Notes: a model not told the origin generated them from the letters alone. A stretch of DNA of 64,000 nt from Nonomuraea fuscirosea (GCF_003001935.1 NZ_PVNG01000003.1:248001-312000); one strand, 5' to 3'; counted from the first letter of the stretch, positions 16,654-25,884 are shown. Made by a program: numbers and translations.

Positions 16654-17492
16654 GACTGCTCCTCCATCGGCACCCAGCGGTCCTGGTGCTGGATCTGCGG
16701 CGAGATGTTGAGCTCGCGCGGGCCCTGCTCGGGCTTGCCGGAGTTGTAGAAGGCGCCCAGCAGGTCGTTGAGCCGCAGCTCCAGCTTGTTCAGCTCGCCT
16801 TCGTTGGTGACGTAGATGTCGGCGAACTGCTTGAGCAGGTTGCCGAGCGCGCCGGCCCAGATGCCGAGGTAGCTCAGCAGGGCCGCCCGGCCGACGGGGT
16901 GCGCGCTCATGCCGGCCAACGCCTTGAAGACGGGCGCTGATCCGGCGTACAGGCCGAGCACGGACAGGTCGTACTCGGCGACCTCCTTGAACTGCGTCTG
17001 CATCGCGCCGCTCATGTCGTCGCTGACCTTGCCGAGCTGGCTGAACAGGCCGTTGACGTTGAACCTGACGTACTGCTGGAGGATCTCCGCCGCGTCGCCC
17101 TTCCAGTTGGGGGCGATGTCGTCGAAGTAACCGCGCCACAGGTTCGACCGGTCGCCCTCCAGCGAGCCGCTCATCTCCTTCCAGGTGTCGCGCCTGCTGG
17201 AGAAGAGGAACGGGTTGCCCACGTTGAGCGTGGCGGCCACGTCCAGGGCGAGCGCGGCCACGCCGAGGCCGGACAGCAGCATCGCCTGGCGGGTGGGCTG
17301 GCGGGCGACGTTCAGCTGACTGATCAGGCGGCGGTGGAAGCCCGGGTCGGGACGGGCGCCGGCCGGCGTCACCTGGACGGTCCGCGCGACGTTGCCGCTG
17401 CGGTCGGCGATGTGGAGCTGCTGCGTGCCCGCGGGAGGAGTGTTCTGGCCCGGTACGACGAGCTGCGGCGGCTGGTTGGAGGGGGTCGACAT
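16650..17492 (-). CDS. unknown ESX-region protein with WxG-like turn and two hydrophobic segments
   Basis: 280 residues; I do not recognise a family. Hydrophobic stretches near residues 68-90 (AMLLSGLGVAALALDVAATL) and near 205-225 (LLSYLGIWAGALGN) could cross the membrane. Between them IAPNWKGDAAEILQQY resembles the WXG100 turn, with helices on either side, so this may be a membrane-inserting type VII substrate. The N-terminus is Pro/Gln-rich. Its start overlaps the upstream stop by one base and its end overlaps the downstream YbaB-like gene, so the three are translated together. Confidence 0.6.
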   Translation of the reverse strand: MSTPSNQPPQLVVPGQNTPPAGTQQLHIADRSGNVARTVQVTPAGARPDPGFHRRLISQLNVARQPTRQAMLLSGLGVAALALDVAATLNVGNPFLFSSRRDTWKEMSGSLEGDRSNLWRGYFDDIAPNWKGDAAEILQQYVRFNVNGLFSQLGKVSDDMSGAMQTQFKEVAEYDLSVLGLYAGSAPVFKALAGMSAHPVGRAALLSYLGIWAGALGNLLKQFADIYVTNEGELNKLELRLNDLLGAFYNSGKPEQGPRELNISPQIQHQDRWVPMEEQS

Positions 17493-18025
17493 CAGGAGCC
17501 TCCACCCGGCCGCTCGGCGTTGCGGTAGTTGTTGGCCGCCATGGCGATCTTGCCGCTGTCGGCCTGGAGGAGGTTGTGCAGGATTCCCGCGCTGTCCTTC
17601 CAGGAGTCGGAGATGCGGTTGAAGCGGTTGACGAACATCAGCCCGACCAGGGGAACACCGGCCAGGGGAGCCAGGTCCACGCCTTCGAAGCGAGGCGTGT
17701 ACTCCTTGACCTGGTTCACGCCCTGGGCGGCGCCGCTGATGGAGCCGGCGAACTTGTCGATGGACCCGGCGACGGCCTCGTAACCGCCCTTCGCACCGTC
17801 ACCCTTCTGACCGGATGCCGGCTTGGACGAGGTGGGCTGAGAGGGGGCGGGGGAGGCACTGGGCCGCAGCGACGGCGGCAGGCACGCCGGTGGCGGGCAC
17901 GTCGGCGTGTGCGGGCACGGGCTGACGACGGTCACGGCCGGCGTGGGCACGGGCGCCTGCGACGGCCCGGGTGACTGCGACGGCCCGGGTGACTGCGTGG
18001 AGGTGCTGGGGGACGGGGTCGACAC
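17492..18025 (-). CDS. unknown WXG100-like protein with Pro/Ser-rich N-terminus
   Basis: 177 residues from GTG at 18025. Residues 1-75 are Ser/Pro/Thr-rich with a short cysteine cluster (PCPHTPTCPPPACLPP). The C-terminal half is helical with RISDSWKDSAGILHNLL and ends in NNYRNAERPGGGS, much like the second half of a WXG100 protein although the motif is WKD. It is upstream of, and overlaps by one base, the 280-residue gene, so the pair may form a heterodimer. The 104 bases upstream (18026-18129) contain the palindrome CACGTACGTG at 18100-18109 and could carry an internal promoter. Confidence 0.55.
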   Translation of the reverse strand: MSTPSPSTSTQSPGPSQSPGPSQAPVPTPAVTVVSPCPHTPTCPPPACLPPSLRPSASPAPSQPTSSKPASGQKGDGAKGGYEAVAGSIDKFAGSISGAAQGVNQVKEYTPRFEGVDLAPLAGVPLVGLMFVNRFNRISDSWKDSAGILHNLLQADSGKIAMAANNYRNAERPGGGS

Positions 18026-18129
18026 GTGATCAACGTAGCACCGGAGATAACCCGAAAAATGGCTATAAGTCCAGGTTAGAGCCCCATTCAGCTACGTTTC
18101 ACGTACGTGTCACGCGCTGTTCTCCTGGG

Positions 18130-19254
18130 TCAGTACGGCTTGTATCCGCCGCCGCTCGCCATCGACCTGATGCCCGGATGGCCGTCCAGGTTCCCGTACC
18201 GGCTGTAGGTGTAGAGCACGCCGGCGATGATGTTGTCCACCGGCTCGCGGATCTTGTCGTACCCGGGCAGATGGTGCCGGTCGAACGTCGGCGGGATGGT
18301 CTGCATCAGGCCCTGGGAGGGCACGCCGTTCCGGGCGTTGATGTCCGTGAGGTTGATGGCGTTGGGCCGGCCGCCCGACTCGTGGAAGATGATCGTCCAG
18401 ATGCGCTCGATGTCCTTGGGGTCGTTCGGGTCGAGGTCGCTCACGTTCAGGCCGCGCTTCTTCATGATGGCGGCCATCTCGGGTGAGCGGATGACGGTGA
18501 GCGCCTGCTTGATCCACTCGACGACCTGGGGCTTGGGCGCGGGGGCGTTGCCGTACGACGAGGGCGCGCCGGCGCCGCCGCCCGCCGCGCCTCCGCCGCC
18601 ACCGTCGAGGCCGCCACCGGGGCCGCCGGGGTTGCTCGACGAGGCGAGCGTGGTCTTCGGGTCGTAACTCCCGATCTTGCGCCAGTCGACCTTCTTCTCA
18701 CCCGGCTCGAAGTCCGCGCCACCGGCCGCGCGGATGCCCTTGAAGAAGCCGAACCCGTCGCCGAGCTGCCCGTCGAGGGCGTTCTTGGCCGTGGTGAGCG
18801 CCTTCTGGGCCCTGGTCACCTGGTTGCCGGCCTCGGTGACGGGGTCGGCGTCGAACTGGCCGCGCACGTGCGCGTCGATCTGCTCCTGCGTGGCGTCGGA
18901 GTGCTTGCCCTTGAAGGCGCTCTCGGCCGTCTGCGCGGCCTGGTGCATCCCGTTGATGGTGTTGTACGCGCTTTCGAGGGTGGACGCGGCCGTGTCGAGC
19001 GCCTTGGCACAGGAGTCGAGGGCGCCGTCCAGCTGGCTGCCCGCCTTGGGGTAGGCCGCCATGTAGCCGGCGAAGGCCCGCGCCGAGTCGCCCTGCCAGG
19101 CCTTGCCCACCTCGGTGACGTACTTGGGCAGCCGGTTGATCGAGGTGGAGGCGTGGTCGCCGGCCGCCCGCAGACTGGCCGCGATGGCGCGGATGGCCGC
19201 CGGGTCGCCGTGGACCTTCTCCCTGAGTTCGGCGAGTTGCGAGGCGACGCTCAT
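18130..19254 (-). CDS. WXG100 domain-SLT lytic transglycosylase-like protein, predicted ESX substrate
   Basis: 374 residues. Residues about 1-170 are helical with GKAWQGDSARAFAGYM, closely like the NlpC/P60 protein at 3773 (NAWKGQSADAFVGYM). A Gly-rich linker follows (about 225-250), then an SLT-type domain with the likely catalytic glutamate in IIFHESGGRPNAIN, plus SQGLMQTIPPTF and AGVLYTYSRYG. Family members cleave the glycan strand of peptidoglycan. There is no signal peptide, so type VII export is the likely route. The start ATG overlaps the 102-residue partner gene upstream (ATGA). The gene is in the eccC unit, suggesting that the hydrolase opens the wall for the machine or acts as an effector. 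Confidence 0.84.
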   Translation of the reverse strand: MSVASQLAELREKVHGDPAAIRAIAASLRAAGDHASTSINRLPKYVTEVGKAWQGDSARAFAGYMAAYPKAGSQLDGALDSCAKALDTAASTLESAYNTINGMHQAAQTAESAFKGKHSDATQEQIDAHVRGQFDADPVTEAGNQVTRAQKALTTAKNALDGQLGDGFGFFKGIRAAGGADFEPGEKKVDWRKIGSYDPKTTLASSSNPGGPGGGLDGGGGGAAGGGAGAPSSYGNAPAPKPQVVEWIKQALTVIRSPEMAAIMKKRGLNVSDLDPNDPKDIERIWTIIFHESGGRPNAINLTDINARNGVPSQGLMQTIPPTFDRHHLPGYDKIREPVDNIIAGVLYTYSRYGNLDGHPGIRSMASGGGYKPY

Positions 19255-19559
19255 GCGCCGGAGGCTCCCGCGGCGCCGCGGAAGTTCGCGGCCACCTGGC
19301 CGAGCGCCTCCTCGACGCCCTGCATCCGGTTGCGCCCCCAGCCGTACTCGTCCTTGACCGAACCCCAGACGTCGTCGATCTTCTTGGCCAGGGCGCTCGC
19401 GCCTTCGAGCTTGCCGAAGATCTCGGCGCTGGTGGCGCCCTTCGGCGCCTTGCTCTTGCCGTCCGTGAACGCGTCCTCGAAGTCGAGCATGTTCCTGACC
19501 TTGTACGCCTCCTGGCGGCACTCCTCGATCGCCTGGACGTGCACGTCGACAAAGCTCAT
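19251..19559 (-). CDS. small WXG100-like partner of the SLT hydrolase
   Basis: 102 residues, exactly the length of the paralogue at 3465. It starts MSFVDVHVQAIEECRQEA and carries EIFGKLEGASALAKKIDDV, matching IFGKLAGASGLASAVNDV in the paralogue, and ends in a Gly/Ala tail. It precedes the WXG-SLT gene with a 4-base overlap and follows eccC by 52 bases. The likely role is dimer partner or export chaperone of the hydrolase. This is inferred from the duplicated gene order. Confidence 0.7.
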   Translation of the reverse strand: MSFVDVHVQAIEECRQEAYKVRNMLDFEDAFTDGKSKAPKGATSAEIFGKLEGASALAKKIDDVWGSVKDEYGWGRNRMQGVEEALGQVAANFRGAAGASGA

Positions 19560-19611
19560 GGAACTCCCTGACCGGCCGAGAAAACGGGTGCGACGGAGCA
19601 TAGTGGACGGC

Positions 19612-22600
19612 TCACACCGACTCCAGGTACGCGGTCTGGATCAGCCGGGCGCCGAAGCGGCGGTCGGCGTAGAAGCCGCGGCCGACCGGCAGCGGCTGCG
19701 GCCGCACGTTGCCGAAGAGCTGGCCCTCTTCCCGGTTGCCCGACATGATCAGCGCCGGGCTGGCCATCTCCTTCATCCGCTGCACGGCCTGGTCGTACAT
19801 GGCGCGGCTGGCGCCGCCGCTCTGCCGGGCCAGGATGAGGTGCAGGCCGATGTCGCGGGCCTGCGGCACCAGGTCGGCCAGCGGCGCCAGCGGGTTGTTG
19901 GAGGTCGCCACCAGGTCGTAGTCGTCCACGACGATGTAGAGGTCGGCGCCCTGCCACCAGCTGCGCGCCCGCAACTGCTCCGGCGTCAGGTCGGCCGGCG
20001 GCAGGCGCTTCAGCAGCGCCGAGCGGGCGTCCTGGATCAGCTCGGTGGCCGCGGTGCTGGAGGCCGCGTAGCCGATGCGGTGGTCGGTCACCGCCGTGTC
20101 GAGCAGCGAGCGCCGGTAGTCGATCACGATCATCATGGCCTCGCGGGCCGTGTTCCTGGCGACCACGCCCTCCATGATCAGCTTGATCACGTTCGACTTG
20201 CCGCACTCGGTGTCGCCGAACACGATGAAGTGCGGGTCGGTGTCGAAGTCGAGCGCCACCGGCGACAGCGTGTCCTCGTCGATGCCGATCGCGATCCTGC
20301 CCCGGCCCGTCTGCTCCGGCCCCGGCAGCGCGGAGACGGGCAGCAGCGCCGGCAGCAGCCGCACGGGCGGGGCCGCGGGGCCCTGCCACGACTGCTTGAC
20401 GTGCTCCACCAGGGAGCGGGTCGCGTCCGCCACGTCGTCGGCGCCCGTCTTGCCGTCCACGCGCGGCAGCGCGGCGAGGAAGTGGAAGCCGTCCCTGGTC
20501 AGGCCGCGCCCCGGCACGCCCTCCGGCACGGCCAGCTGCGCCTTCCTGTTGACCTCGGACTCGTAGGAGTCGCCCAGCTTGAACTCGATCCTGGTGCCGA
20601 ACAGGTCCCTGATCCCGGACCGGAACTCCGACCACTTGTTGGTCGAGGCCACCACGTGGATGCCGTAACCGAGGCCGCGCGCCGCCAGGTCGGTGATCAC
20701 CGTCTCCAGGCTCTCGAACTCCTGCCTGATCGTCAGCCATCCGTCCACGACCAGGAACACGTCACCCCAGCCGTCGCTCTGGAAGGTGCCGTCGGCGGCC
20801 ATGCGCCGGTAGGTGGCGATCGAGTCGATGCCGTGCGCCGCGAAGCTCTGCTCCCGCTGCCGCAGCAGCGCGCTCACCTCGGCCACGGTCCTGCGCACCC
20901 GGTCGGTGTCGAGCCGGGTGGCCACGCCGCCCACGTGCGGCAGCCCGTCCAGCGCCGCCAGGCCGCCGCCGCCGAAGTCGAGGCAGTAGAACTGCACCTC
21001 ACGCGGCGTGTGGGTGAGCGCCATGCTGGTGACGATCGTGCGCAGCGCGTTGCTCTTGCCGCTCTGCGGCCCGCCCGCCACGCCGATGTGGCCCGCCGCT
21101 CCGGACAGATCCAGCCAGTACGGATCCCGCCGCTGCTCGAACGGCTTGTCGATGATCCCGATGACGGCGTGCAGCCGCCCGCGACCGTCCCAGCCCGGCG
21201 TGGACAGGCCCAGCTCGGGAGTGGCCGACAGCGGCGGCAGCAGGTGCGCCAGCGTGGGCGGATCGCCGAGCGGGGGCAGCCAGATGCGGTGCGCGGAGGG
21301 GCCGTGGCCGGCCAGCCGGCGGACCACGATGTCGAGCAGGCTGTCCTGCGAGCCGCGCTCGTCCACCTCGGCGGCGCGGCTCTCCTTGGGCTGCTGCTTG
21401 GCCACGGGGACGGGGATGTAGGTGGAGCCGTACTCGACGACCTGGCGCATGATGGTGCCGCCGTCGTCGATGCTGGGCCGGCGGGACTCGGACTGGTAGG
21501 CGCCCGACACGTACGCGGCCTTGAACCGCGTCATGCCGGTGGTCTCGAACTTGAGGTAGCCGTTGCCCGGCGCGGACGGCAGCTCGTACGCGTCCGCCAC
21601 CCCCAGCACCACCCGGCTCTCCATGGCCGAGAACGTGCGCAGGCCGATCCGGTAGGACAGGTGGGTGTCCAGGCCGCGCAGCCGCCCCTCCTCCAGGCGC
21701 TGGGAGGCCAGCAGCAGGTGGACGCCGAGCGAGCGGCCGAGCCGGCCGATCATCACGAACAGGTCGATGAACTCCGGCTTGGCCGACAGCAGCTCGCTGA
21801 ACTCGTCCAGCACCACGAAGAGCGTCGGCATCGGCGCCAGCTCGGCCCCCTGCTCCCTGGCCCGCTCGTAGTCGCGCAGCGAGGCGTAGTTGCCCGCGGC
21901 GCGCAGCTGCTCCTGCCGGCGCACCATCTCGCCGTGCAGGGCGTCGTACATGCGGTCGACCAGCGGGAGCTCGTCCTCCAGGTTGGTGATGACGGCCGAG
22001 ACGTGGGAGAGCGAGTCGAGGCCGAGGAAGGTCGCGCCACCCTTGAAGTCGACCAGGACGAAGTTGAGGATCTCCGACGAGTGCGTCAGGGCCAGGCCGA
22101 GCACGAGCGTGCGCAGCAGCTCGCTCTTGCCGGAGCCGGTGGCTCCGATCACCAGCCCGTGCGGACCCATGCCGCCCTGCGCGGACTCCTTGATGTCGAG
22201 CTCCACGAGACGCCCGTCGGCGCCGATCCCGATCGGCACCCGCAGCCGGTTGCGTCCGGCGCGGGGCCGCCAGACGACCGCGGGGTCCAGGTGGGCGGGG
22301 TCGCCGACGCCGAGCAGGTCGGTCAGCGTGGTGTTGACCGCCAGCACGTCCTCGGCATCGCCGCCGGTGGCGGCGGAGGCGCGCAGCGGGGCGAGCTGCC
22401 TGGCCATGCCCTCCGCGCGCATGTAGTCGAGCCCGTCGGGGTCGCCGAAGCGGGTCTTGTGCTCCTTGCCCGTGTGATCGATCTTCACCATGTGGAAGCC
22501 GTCCGGCCAGACGTCCAGCCGCAGCGTGCTGTTCTCCTCCACGTCGGGGGTCGAGCCGGACAGGTCGATCACGGTCACGCCCTGGATGGCGTCCGCGCCG

Positions 22601-23592
22601 AGCTGGGAGTCCTGCGACACGTAGCCGCCGTCCACGATCAGCACGTGGTACGGCAGCGAGTCGGCGGCGGCCCCCGGGCGGAAGCGGGCGCGTTCCTTGA
22701 GCTCGTCGCCGACCAGCCGGTCCAGCTCGCTCAGGTTGTCGGTCATCAGCCGCACCTGGCCGGCCGCGTCGGTCTCCTCGGGGTGCAGCGCGTGCGGGAG
22801 CCACTTGATCCACTCCCAGTGCGGCATCCACTCGGCGTTGGCGCACACCATGATCCGCATGTCGTCCGGCGAGTGGAACGCGGTCAGCTGGGCGACCATG
22901 GCCCGCACCAGGTCCCGCATCGCCGTCGGGTCGCCGGACAGCCTGATCCGCGCGAACGAGCCGAGCGCCACCGCCACGGGCAGCTTGGCCACCGTCGAGT
23001 GCGCCCTGATGAACCGGCGCAGCGCTCCCGCCGACAGCGCGTCCAGGTCCTCCACGGGCTTGGAGTCCGGCGGGATGATCTGGACGGCCAGCTTCTGCAC
23101 GCCGGTGCCGAGCCGTACGGTGGCGAAGTCCTCGTCGCGGGGGCGGCGCTCCCACAGCCGCGGGCTCATCGCCACCCACCACAGCCCGTCCGGCTCGGGG
23201 TTGCTCCACTCCAGTGCCTCGCGCTGCTGCTTGGCCGCGCGCCTGGCCCGCTTGCGCACCTGGTCCAGGTAGCGGAAGTAGTCGCGGCGAGCGCCGTTGA
23301 GCTTGTACTTGCGCTCGCCGGACTGGCGGCCGACCTGGCCCAGCGTCATGCCGACCATGGACAGCGCGAACAGGCCGCTGGACACGTACATGATCGGGTT
23401 GGAGTTGCCGAACGAGGTGAACATCAGGGCCATCGCGGCCGCGCCCGCCAGCATCGGCAGGTACGTCAGCACGAGGACGAAGCCCTGCCCCTGGATCTCG
23501 GGGATCTCGGGAGGGGATTCGAGCAGGATCTCGCCCCGCGGCGGCTTGGGGCCGGGGCGGCGCTCGGGGCGGCGGACGACGACGATGCTCAT
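19612..23592 (-). CDS. eccC: EccC, ESX/type VII secretion FtsK/SpoIIIE-type ATPase
   Basis: 1326 residues, the full fused EccC length. Two transmembrane helices (about 40-85) precede a DUF-type linker and three ATPase domains with Walker A motifs GATGSGKSE (near 480), GGPQSGKSN (near 840) and GDTECGKSN (near 1125). All three keep the Walker lysine; Walker B-like strands include TLFVVLDEFSEL and DVFLVVDGW. EccC recognises the C-terminal signals of WXG100 dimers and powers their export through the EccBCD membrane pore. It heads a minus-strand unit with two hydrolase-related, two unknown and two YbaB-like genes, and shares a 76-base divergent promoter region with eccD. Confidence 0.96.
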   Translation of the reverse strand: MSIVVVRRPERRPGPKPPRGEILLESPPEIPEIQGQGFVLVLTYLPMLAGAAAMALMFTSFGNSNPIMYVSSGLFALSMVGMTLGQVGRQSGERKYKLNGARRDYFRYLDQVRKRARRAAKQQREALEWSNPEPDGLWWVAMSPRLWERRPRDEDFATVRLGTGVQKLAVQIIPPDSKPVEDLDALSAGALRRFIRAHSTVAKLPVAVALGSFARIRLSGDPTAMRDLVRAMVAQLTAFHSPDDMRIMVCANAEWMPHWEWIKWLPHALHPEETDAAGQVRLMTDNLSELDRLVGDELKERARFRPGAAADSLPYHVLIVDGGYVSQDSQLGADAIQGVTVIDLSGSTPDVEENSTLRLDVWPDGFHMVKIDHTGKEHKTRFGDPDGLDYMRAEGMARQLAPLRASAATGGDAEDVLAVNTTLTDLLGVGDPAHLDPAVVWRPRAGRNRLRVPIGIGADGRLVELDIKESAQGGMGPHGLVIGATGSGKSELLRTLVLGLALTHSSEILNFVLVDFKGGATFLGLDSLSHVSAVITNLEDELPLVDRMYDALHGEMVRRQEQLRAAGNYASLRDYERAREQGAELAPMPTLFVVLDEFSELLSAKPEFIDLFVMIGRLGRSLGVHLLLASQRLEEGRLRGLDTHLSYRIGLRTFSAMESRVVLGVADAYELPSAPGNGYLKFETTGMTRFKAAYVSGAYQSESRRPSIDDGGTIMRQVVEYGSTYIPVPVAKQQPKESRAAEVDERGSQDSLLDIVVRRLAGHGPSAHRIWLPPLGDPPTLAHLLPPLSATPELGLSTPGWDGRGRLHAVIGIIDKPFEQRRDPYWLDLSGAAGHIGVAGGPQSGKSNALRTIVTSMALTHTPREVQFYCLDFGGGGLAALDGLPHVGGVATRLDTDRVRRTVAEVSALLRQREQSFAAHGIDSIATYRRMAADGTFQSDGWGDVFLVVDGWLTIRQEFESLETVITDLAARGLGYGIHVVASTNKWSEFRSGIRDLFGTRIEFKLGDSYESEVNRKAQLAVPEGVPGRGLTRDGFHFLAALPRVDGKTGADDVADATRSLVEHVKQSWQGPAAPPVRLLPALLPVSALPGPEQTGRGRIAIGIDEDTLSPVALDFDTDPHFIVFGDTECGKSNVIKLIMEGVVARNTAREAMMIVIDYRRSLLDTAVTDHRIGYAASSTAATELIQDARSALLKRLPPADLTPEQLRARSWWQGADLYIVVDDYDLVATSNNPLAPLADLVPQARDIGLHLILARQSGGASRAMYDQAVQRMKEMASPALIMSGNREEGQLFGNVRPQPLPVGRGFYADRRFGARLIQTAYLESV

Positions 23593-23668
23593 CGAGACGT
23601 TCTTACCAGAAGAGACCAGATATGTTCTGTGTTGTCCGTGAGCGTTGCTGTGGACGGAGAGTTAAGAG
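23593..23668. promoter_or_regulatory. divergent eccC/eccD promoter region
   Basis: Seventy-six bases, AT-richer than the flanks, between the eccC ATG (minus) and the eccD TTG (plus). It contains a direct repeat of ACCAGA and the AT-rich word GATATGTT, plausible parts of -10 elements. Both halves of the secretion apparatus must be transcribed from here, so a shared regulator is likely. Confidence 0.5.
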
Positions 23669-25201
23669 TTGGGTCACATCGTTCAGGGACCTCCGCCCGG
23701 TCGGCCCCCGATGCCGGGACCTCCCCACGGTCCGCCTCCCGTGCAGGGACCACCGCAGATCTACAACGGGCGGATGGGTCCGCCGCCGCCGCAGGGGCCC
23801 TTCCAGCAGGGCGCCCTGCCGCAGGTCCCCATGCCGCTGCCGACGCAGTGCCATGTGACCGTGGTCGGTCCGCGGCGCAAGGCCGACCTGGCGCTGCCCG
23901 CCGACATCCCCCTCCCGAACGTGCTGCCCAGCCTGCTGCGCGCCCTGGGCGAGGTGGGCGGCGACGCCGCGTCGGCTCCCGGATGGACGCTGCAGCGGCT
24001 CGGCGGGGCCCCGATGGACCTGGGGCAGAGCCTCAGCACGCTGGGCGTGCTGGACGGCGAGATCCTCTACCTCAGGCCGCGTGAGGCCGTCCTGCCGCCC
24101 GCCCTGTACGACGACGTGGCCGACGTGGTCGCCACCGGCGTGCGCGGCGGACGCGGCGTGTGGTCGCCCAAGCACACCAGGATCGTCGGCGCGAGCGGCG
24201 CCATGGGCCTGCTGATGCTGGGCTCGATCGGGCTGGCGGTGTCGGGCATGCCCGGCTTGACCGTCACGATCGTGGCCGGGCTGCTGGCGCTGCTGCTCAT
24301 CGTCACCGGCACGCTGCTGTCGCGCGCGGTGGGCGACTCGATGGCCGGGGCGCTGATCGGGCACGCGGCGCTGCCGTACGGGTTCGTGGCGGGCCTGTTC
24401 GCGCCCGGCGCGGCGGCCGGGTTCGGGGCGCCGCACCTGCTGGCCGCACTGGCCTGCACGGCGCTGGTGGCGGCCGTCAGCGGGGCGCTGATCTCCGACG
24501 GCGTGCCCGGCTTCCTCGGCACGGCCGGCGTCGCCACGGTCGGCGGCATCTGCGCCGCGGTGGTCATGATCTGGGCGGTGCCCCCCGCCGGGGTCGCGGC
24601 GCTGGCCATGGCGCTGCTGCTGGCCTTCAGCCCGCTGGTGCCGACGCTGTCGTTCAAGCTGGCCAAGGTGCCGCTGCCGGCGATGCCGACCACGGCCGAG
24701 GAGCTGCGCGGCGACAACCAGCGGCTCGACGCTCCCGTGATCCAGGAGCGCACCAGGGTCGCGCAGGGCTACGCCACGGGCATGATCGCCACCCTCGCGC
24801 TCTCGGCCCTGGCCACGCAGGCGCTGCTGGTGCTCGACGACGACTGGGTGTCGGACGTCATGACGGTGTCGCTGTCGCTCACGCTGATCATGCGGGCCCG
24901 GGTCTTCCGCGGTCTTGGGCAGCGGCTCTGGCTCCTCGGCACGGGCCTGGCCGGGTTCGCCATGCTGGCGCTGTCGCTGGGGGGCGAGGGCGGGATCGTG
25001 GGGTCGCTGGCCGTGGCGATCGGGGTGCTGTGGCTGTCGCTGATGACCGTGGGCGTCGGTGTCTGGCTGGCGACGGGCAAGCCCTCGCCGTTCTGGGGCC
25101 GCGCCGGCGACATCCTGGACGTGGCGCTGATCGTCCAGCTCTTCCCGCTCGCCCTGGGAGTGCTGGAGCTGTACACCTGGGTGCGCGGACTGTCGGGATA
25201 G
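23669..25201 (+). CDS. eccD: EccD, ESX/type VII secretion integral membrane protein
   Basis: 510 residues. A Pro/Gly-rich N-terminus is followed by a ubiquitin-like YukD domain (about 55-130, starting CHVTVVGPRRKADLALP) and about eleven hydrophobic helices from residue 165 to the end, the standard EccD layout. It forms the transmembrane pore core of the ESX complex. An in-frame stop lies just upstream at 23663, so the start must be the TTG at 23669 (GGAGAG upstream at good spacing) or a later ATG at 23711. The gene is followed after 9 bases by a YbaB-like gene. Confidence 0.94.
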   Translation: MGHIVQGPPPGRPPMPGPPHGPPPVQGPPQIYNGRMGPPPPQGPFQQGALPQVPMPLPTQCHVTVVGPRRKADLALPADIPLPNVLPSLLRALGEVGGDAASAPGWTLQRLGGAPMDLGQSLSTLGVLDGEILYLRPREAVLPPALYDDVADVVATGVRGGRGVWSPKHTRIVGASGAMGLLMLGSIGLAVSGMPGLTVTIVAGLLALLLIVTGTLLSRAVGDSMAGALIGHAALPYGFVAGLFAPGAAAGFGAPHLLAALACTALVAAVSGALISDGVPGFLGTAGVATVGGICAAVVMIWAVPPAGVAALAMALLLAFSPLVPTLSFKLAKVPLPAMPTTAEELRGDNQRLDAPVIQERTRVAQGYATGMIATLALSALATQALLVLDDDWVSDVMTVSLSLTLIMRARVFRGLGQRLWLLGTGLAGFAMLALSLGGEGGIVGSLAVAIGVLWLSLMTVGVGVWLATGKPSPFWGRAGDILDVALIVQLFPLALGVLELYTWVRGLSG

Positions 25202-25210
25202 GGGAGTGAC

Positions 25211-25654
25211 ATGCAGGAGTTCGGAGATTTCGGCAACATCGACGTCGACAAGCTGCTCAGGGAGATGGACCGCGAGGTCGGCCGCCTGGACGACTTCCAG
25301 CGCGACATCGGCAAGTGCGTCGGCCGGGCCGAGGACGAGAACGGCTTCGTCACCGTCGAGTACGGCACCGACGGCGTACGGGAGCTGGAGCTGCACCCGA
25401 AGGCGATGCGGCTGTCCTCGGGCGAGCTGGCCGAGCTGATCAAGGACGTGCTCCGCGAGGCGACCCAGGACTTCCAGGACCGGATGTACACCCTGGCGAA
25501 CGACGCCTTCGGCGAGGCGGACAACCCGCTGAAGCAGATGAAGGACCCCGACGCCGCGCTGGCCAGGATCAAGCAGGCCGAGGCGGTCTACGACCGCGCG
25601 TTCGAGGACGTGATGAAGGACTTCGACAAGATCCGCCGCCGGATGGATCTCTAA
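25211..25654 (+). CDS. YbaB/EbfC-like protein 3 of the ESX region
   Basis: 147 residues. The pattern of N-terminal helix, beta core (GFVTVEYGTDGVRELELHP) and helix (ELAELIKDVLREATQDF) is YbaB-like, with a further helical C-terminal extension of about 45 residues. GGGGAG precedes the ATG. It is cotranscribed with eccD. This is the third such protein in the region, so these may act as chaperones or regulators of ESX genes rather than nucleoid proteins. The true function is unknown. Confidence 0.75.
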   Translation: MQEFGDFGNIDVDKLLREMDREVGRLDDFQRDIGKCVGRAEDENGFVTVEYGTDGVRELELHPKAMRLSSGELAELIKDVLREATQDFQDRMYTLANDAFGEADNPLKQMKDPDAALARIKQAEAVYDRAFEDVMKDFDKIRRRMDL

Positions 25655-25727
25655 CGCGGCCCGGCAACCGTTCTGGCGGCCGCGAAGTCAGAGCACATTG
25701 AGCCGCTGACCTGGTGATTTGTCCGGA

Positions 25728-25791
25728 AGTCACCATGTCGCGATGGATCCGTAATCTGAGTTTGCTGGGAAAAATGGGGTCAATGGTGACT
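25728..25791. promoter_or_regulatory. 230-base intergenic region with a spaced inverted repeat, upstream of the WXG100 pair
   Basis: The gap 25655-25884 is markedly AT-richer than the genes around it and carries AGTCACCAT (25728-25736) and its complement ATGGTGACT (25783-25791). It likely holds the promoter of the WXG100-led unit running to 30140, because cytoplasmic export substrates are often expressed apart from the machine. No gene is visible in it. Confidence 0.45.
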
Positions 25792-25884
25792 ACGATGCCA
25801 TTTGATGTTGTTCGCGGGGGGTAGTCGGTTTCCTTGCGGGACCGCCCGCCCTAGCAGACGAAGCCATCTCGACTTGGAGGTCCA

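Noticed and set aside
18868..24084. A 1738-codon open frame on the plus strand across eccC and the SLT gene
   Set aside because: It is antisense to recognised genes, has no family features and reflects the high GC bias at codon position three.
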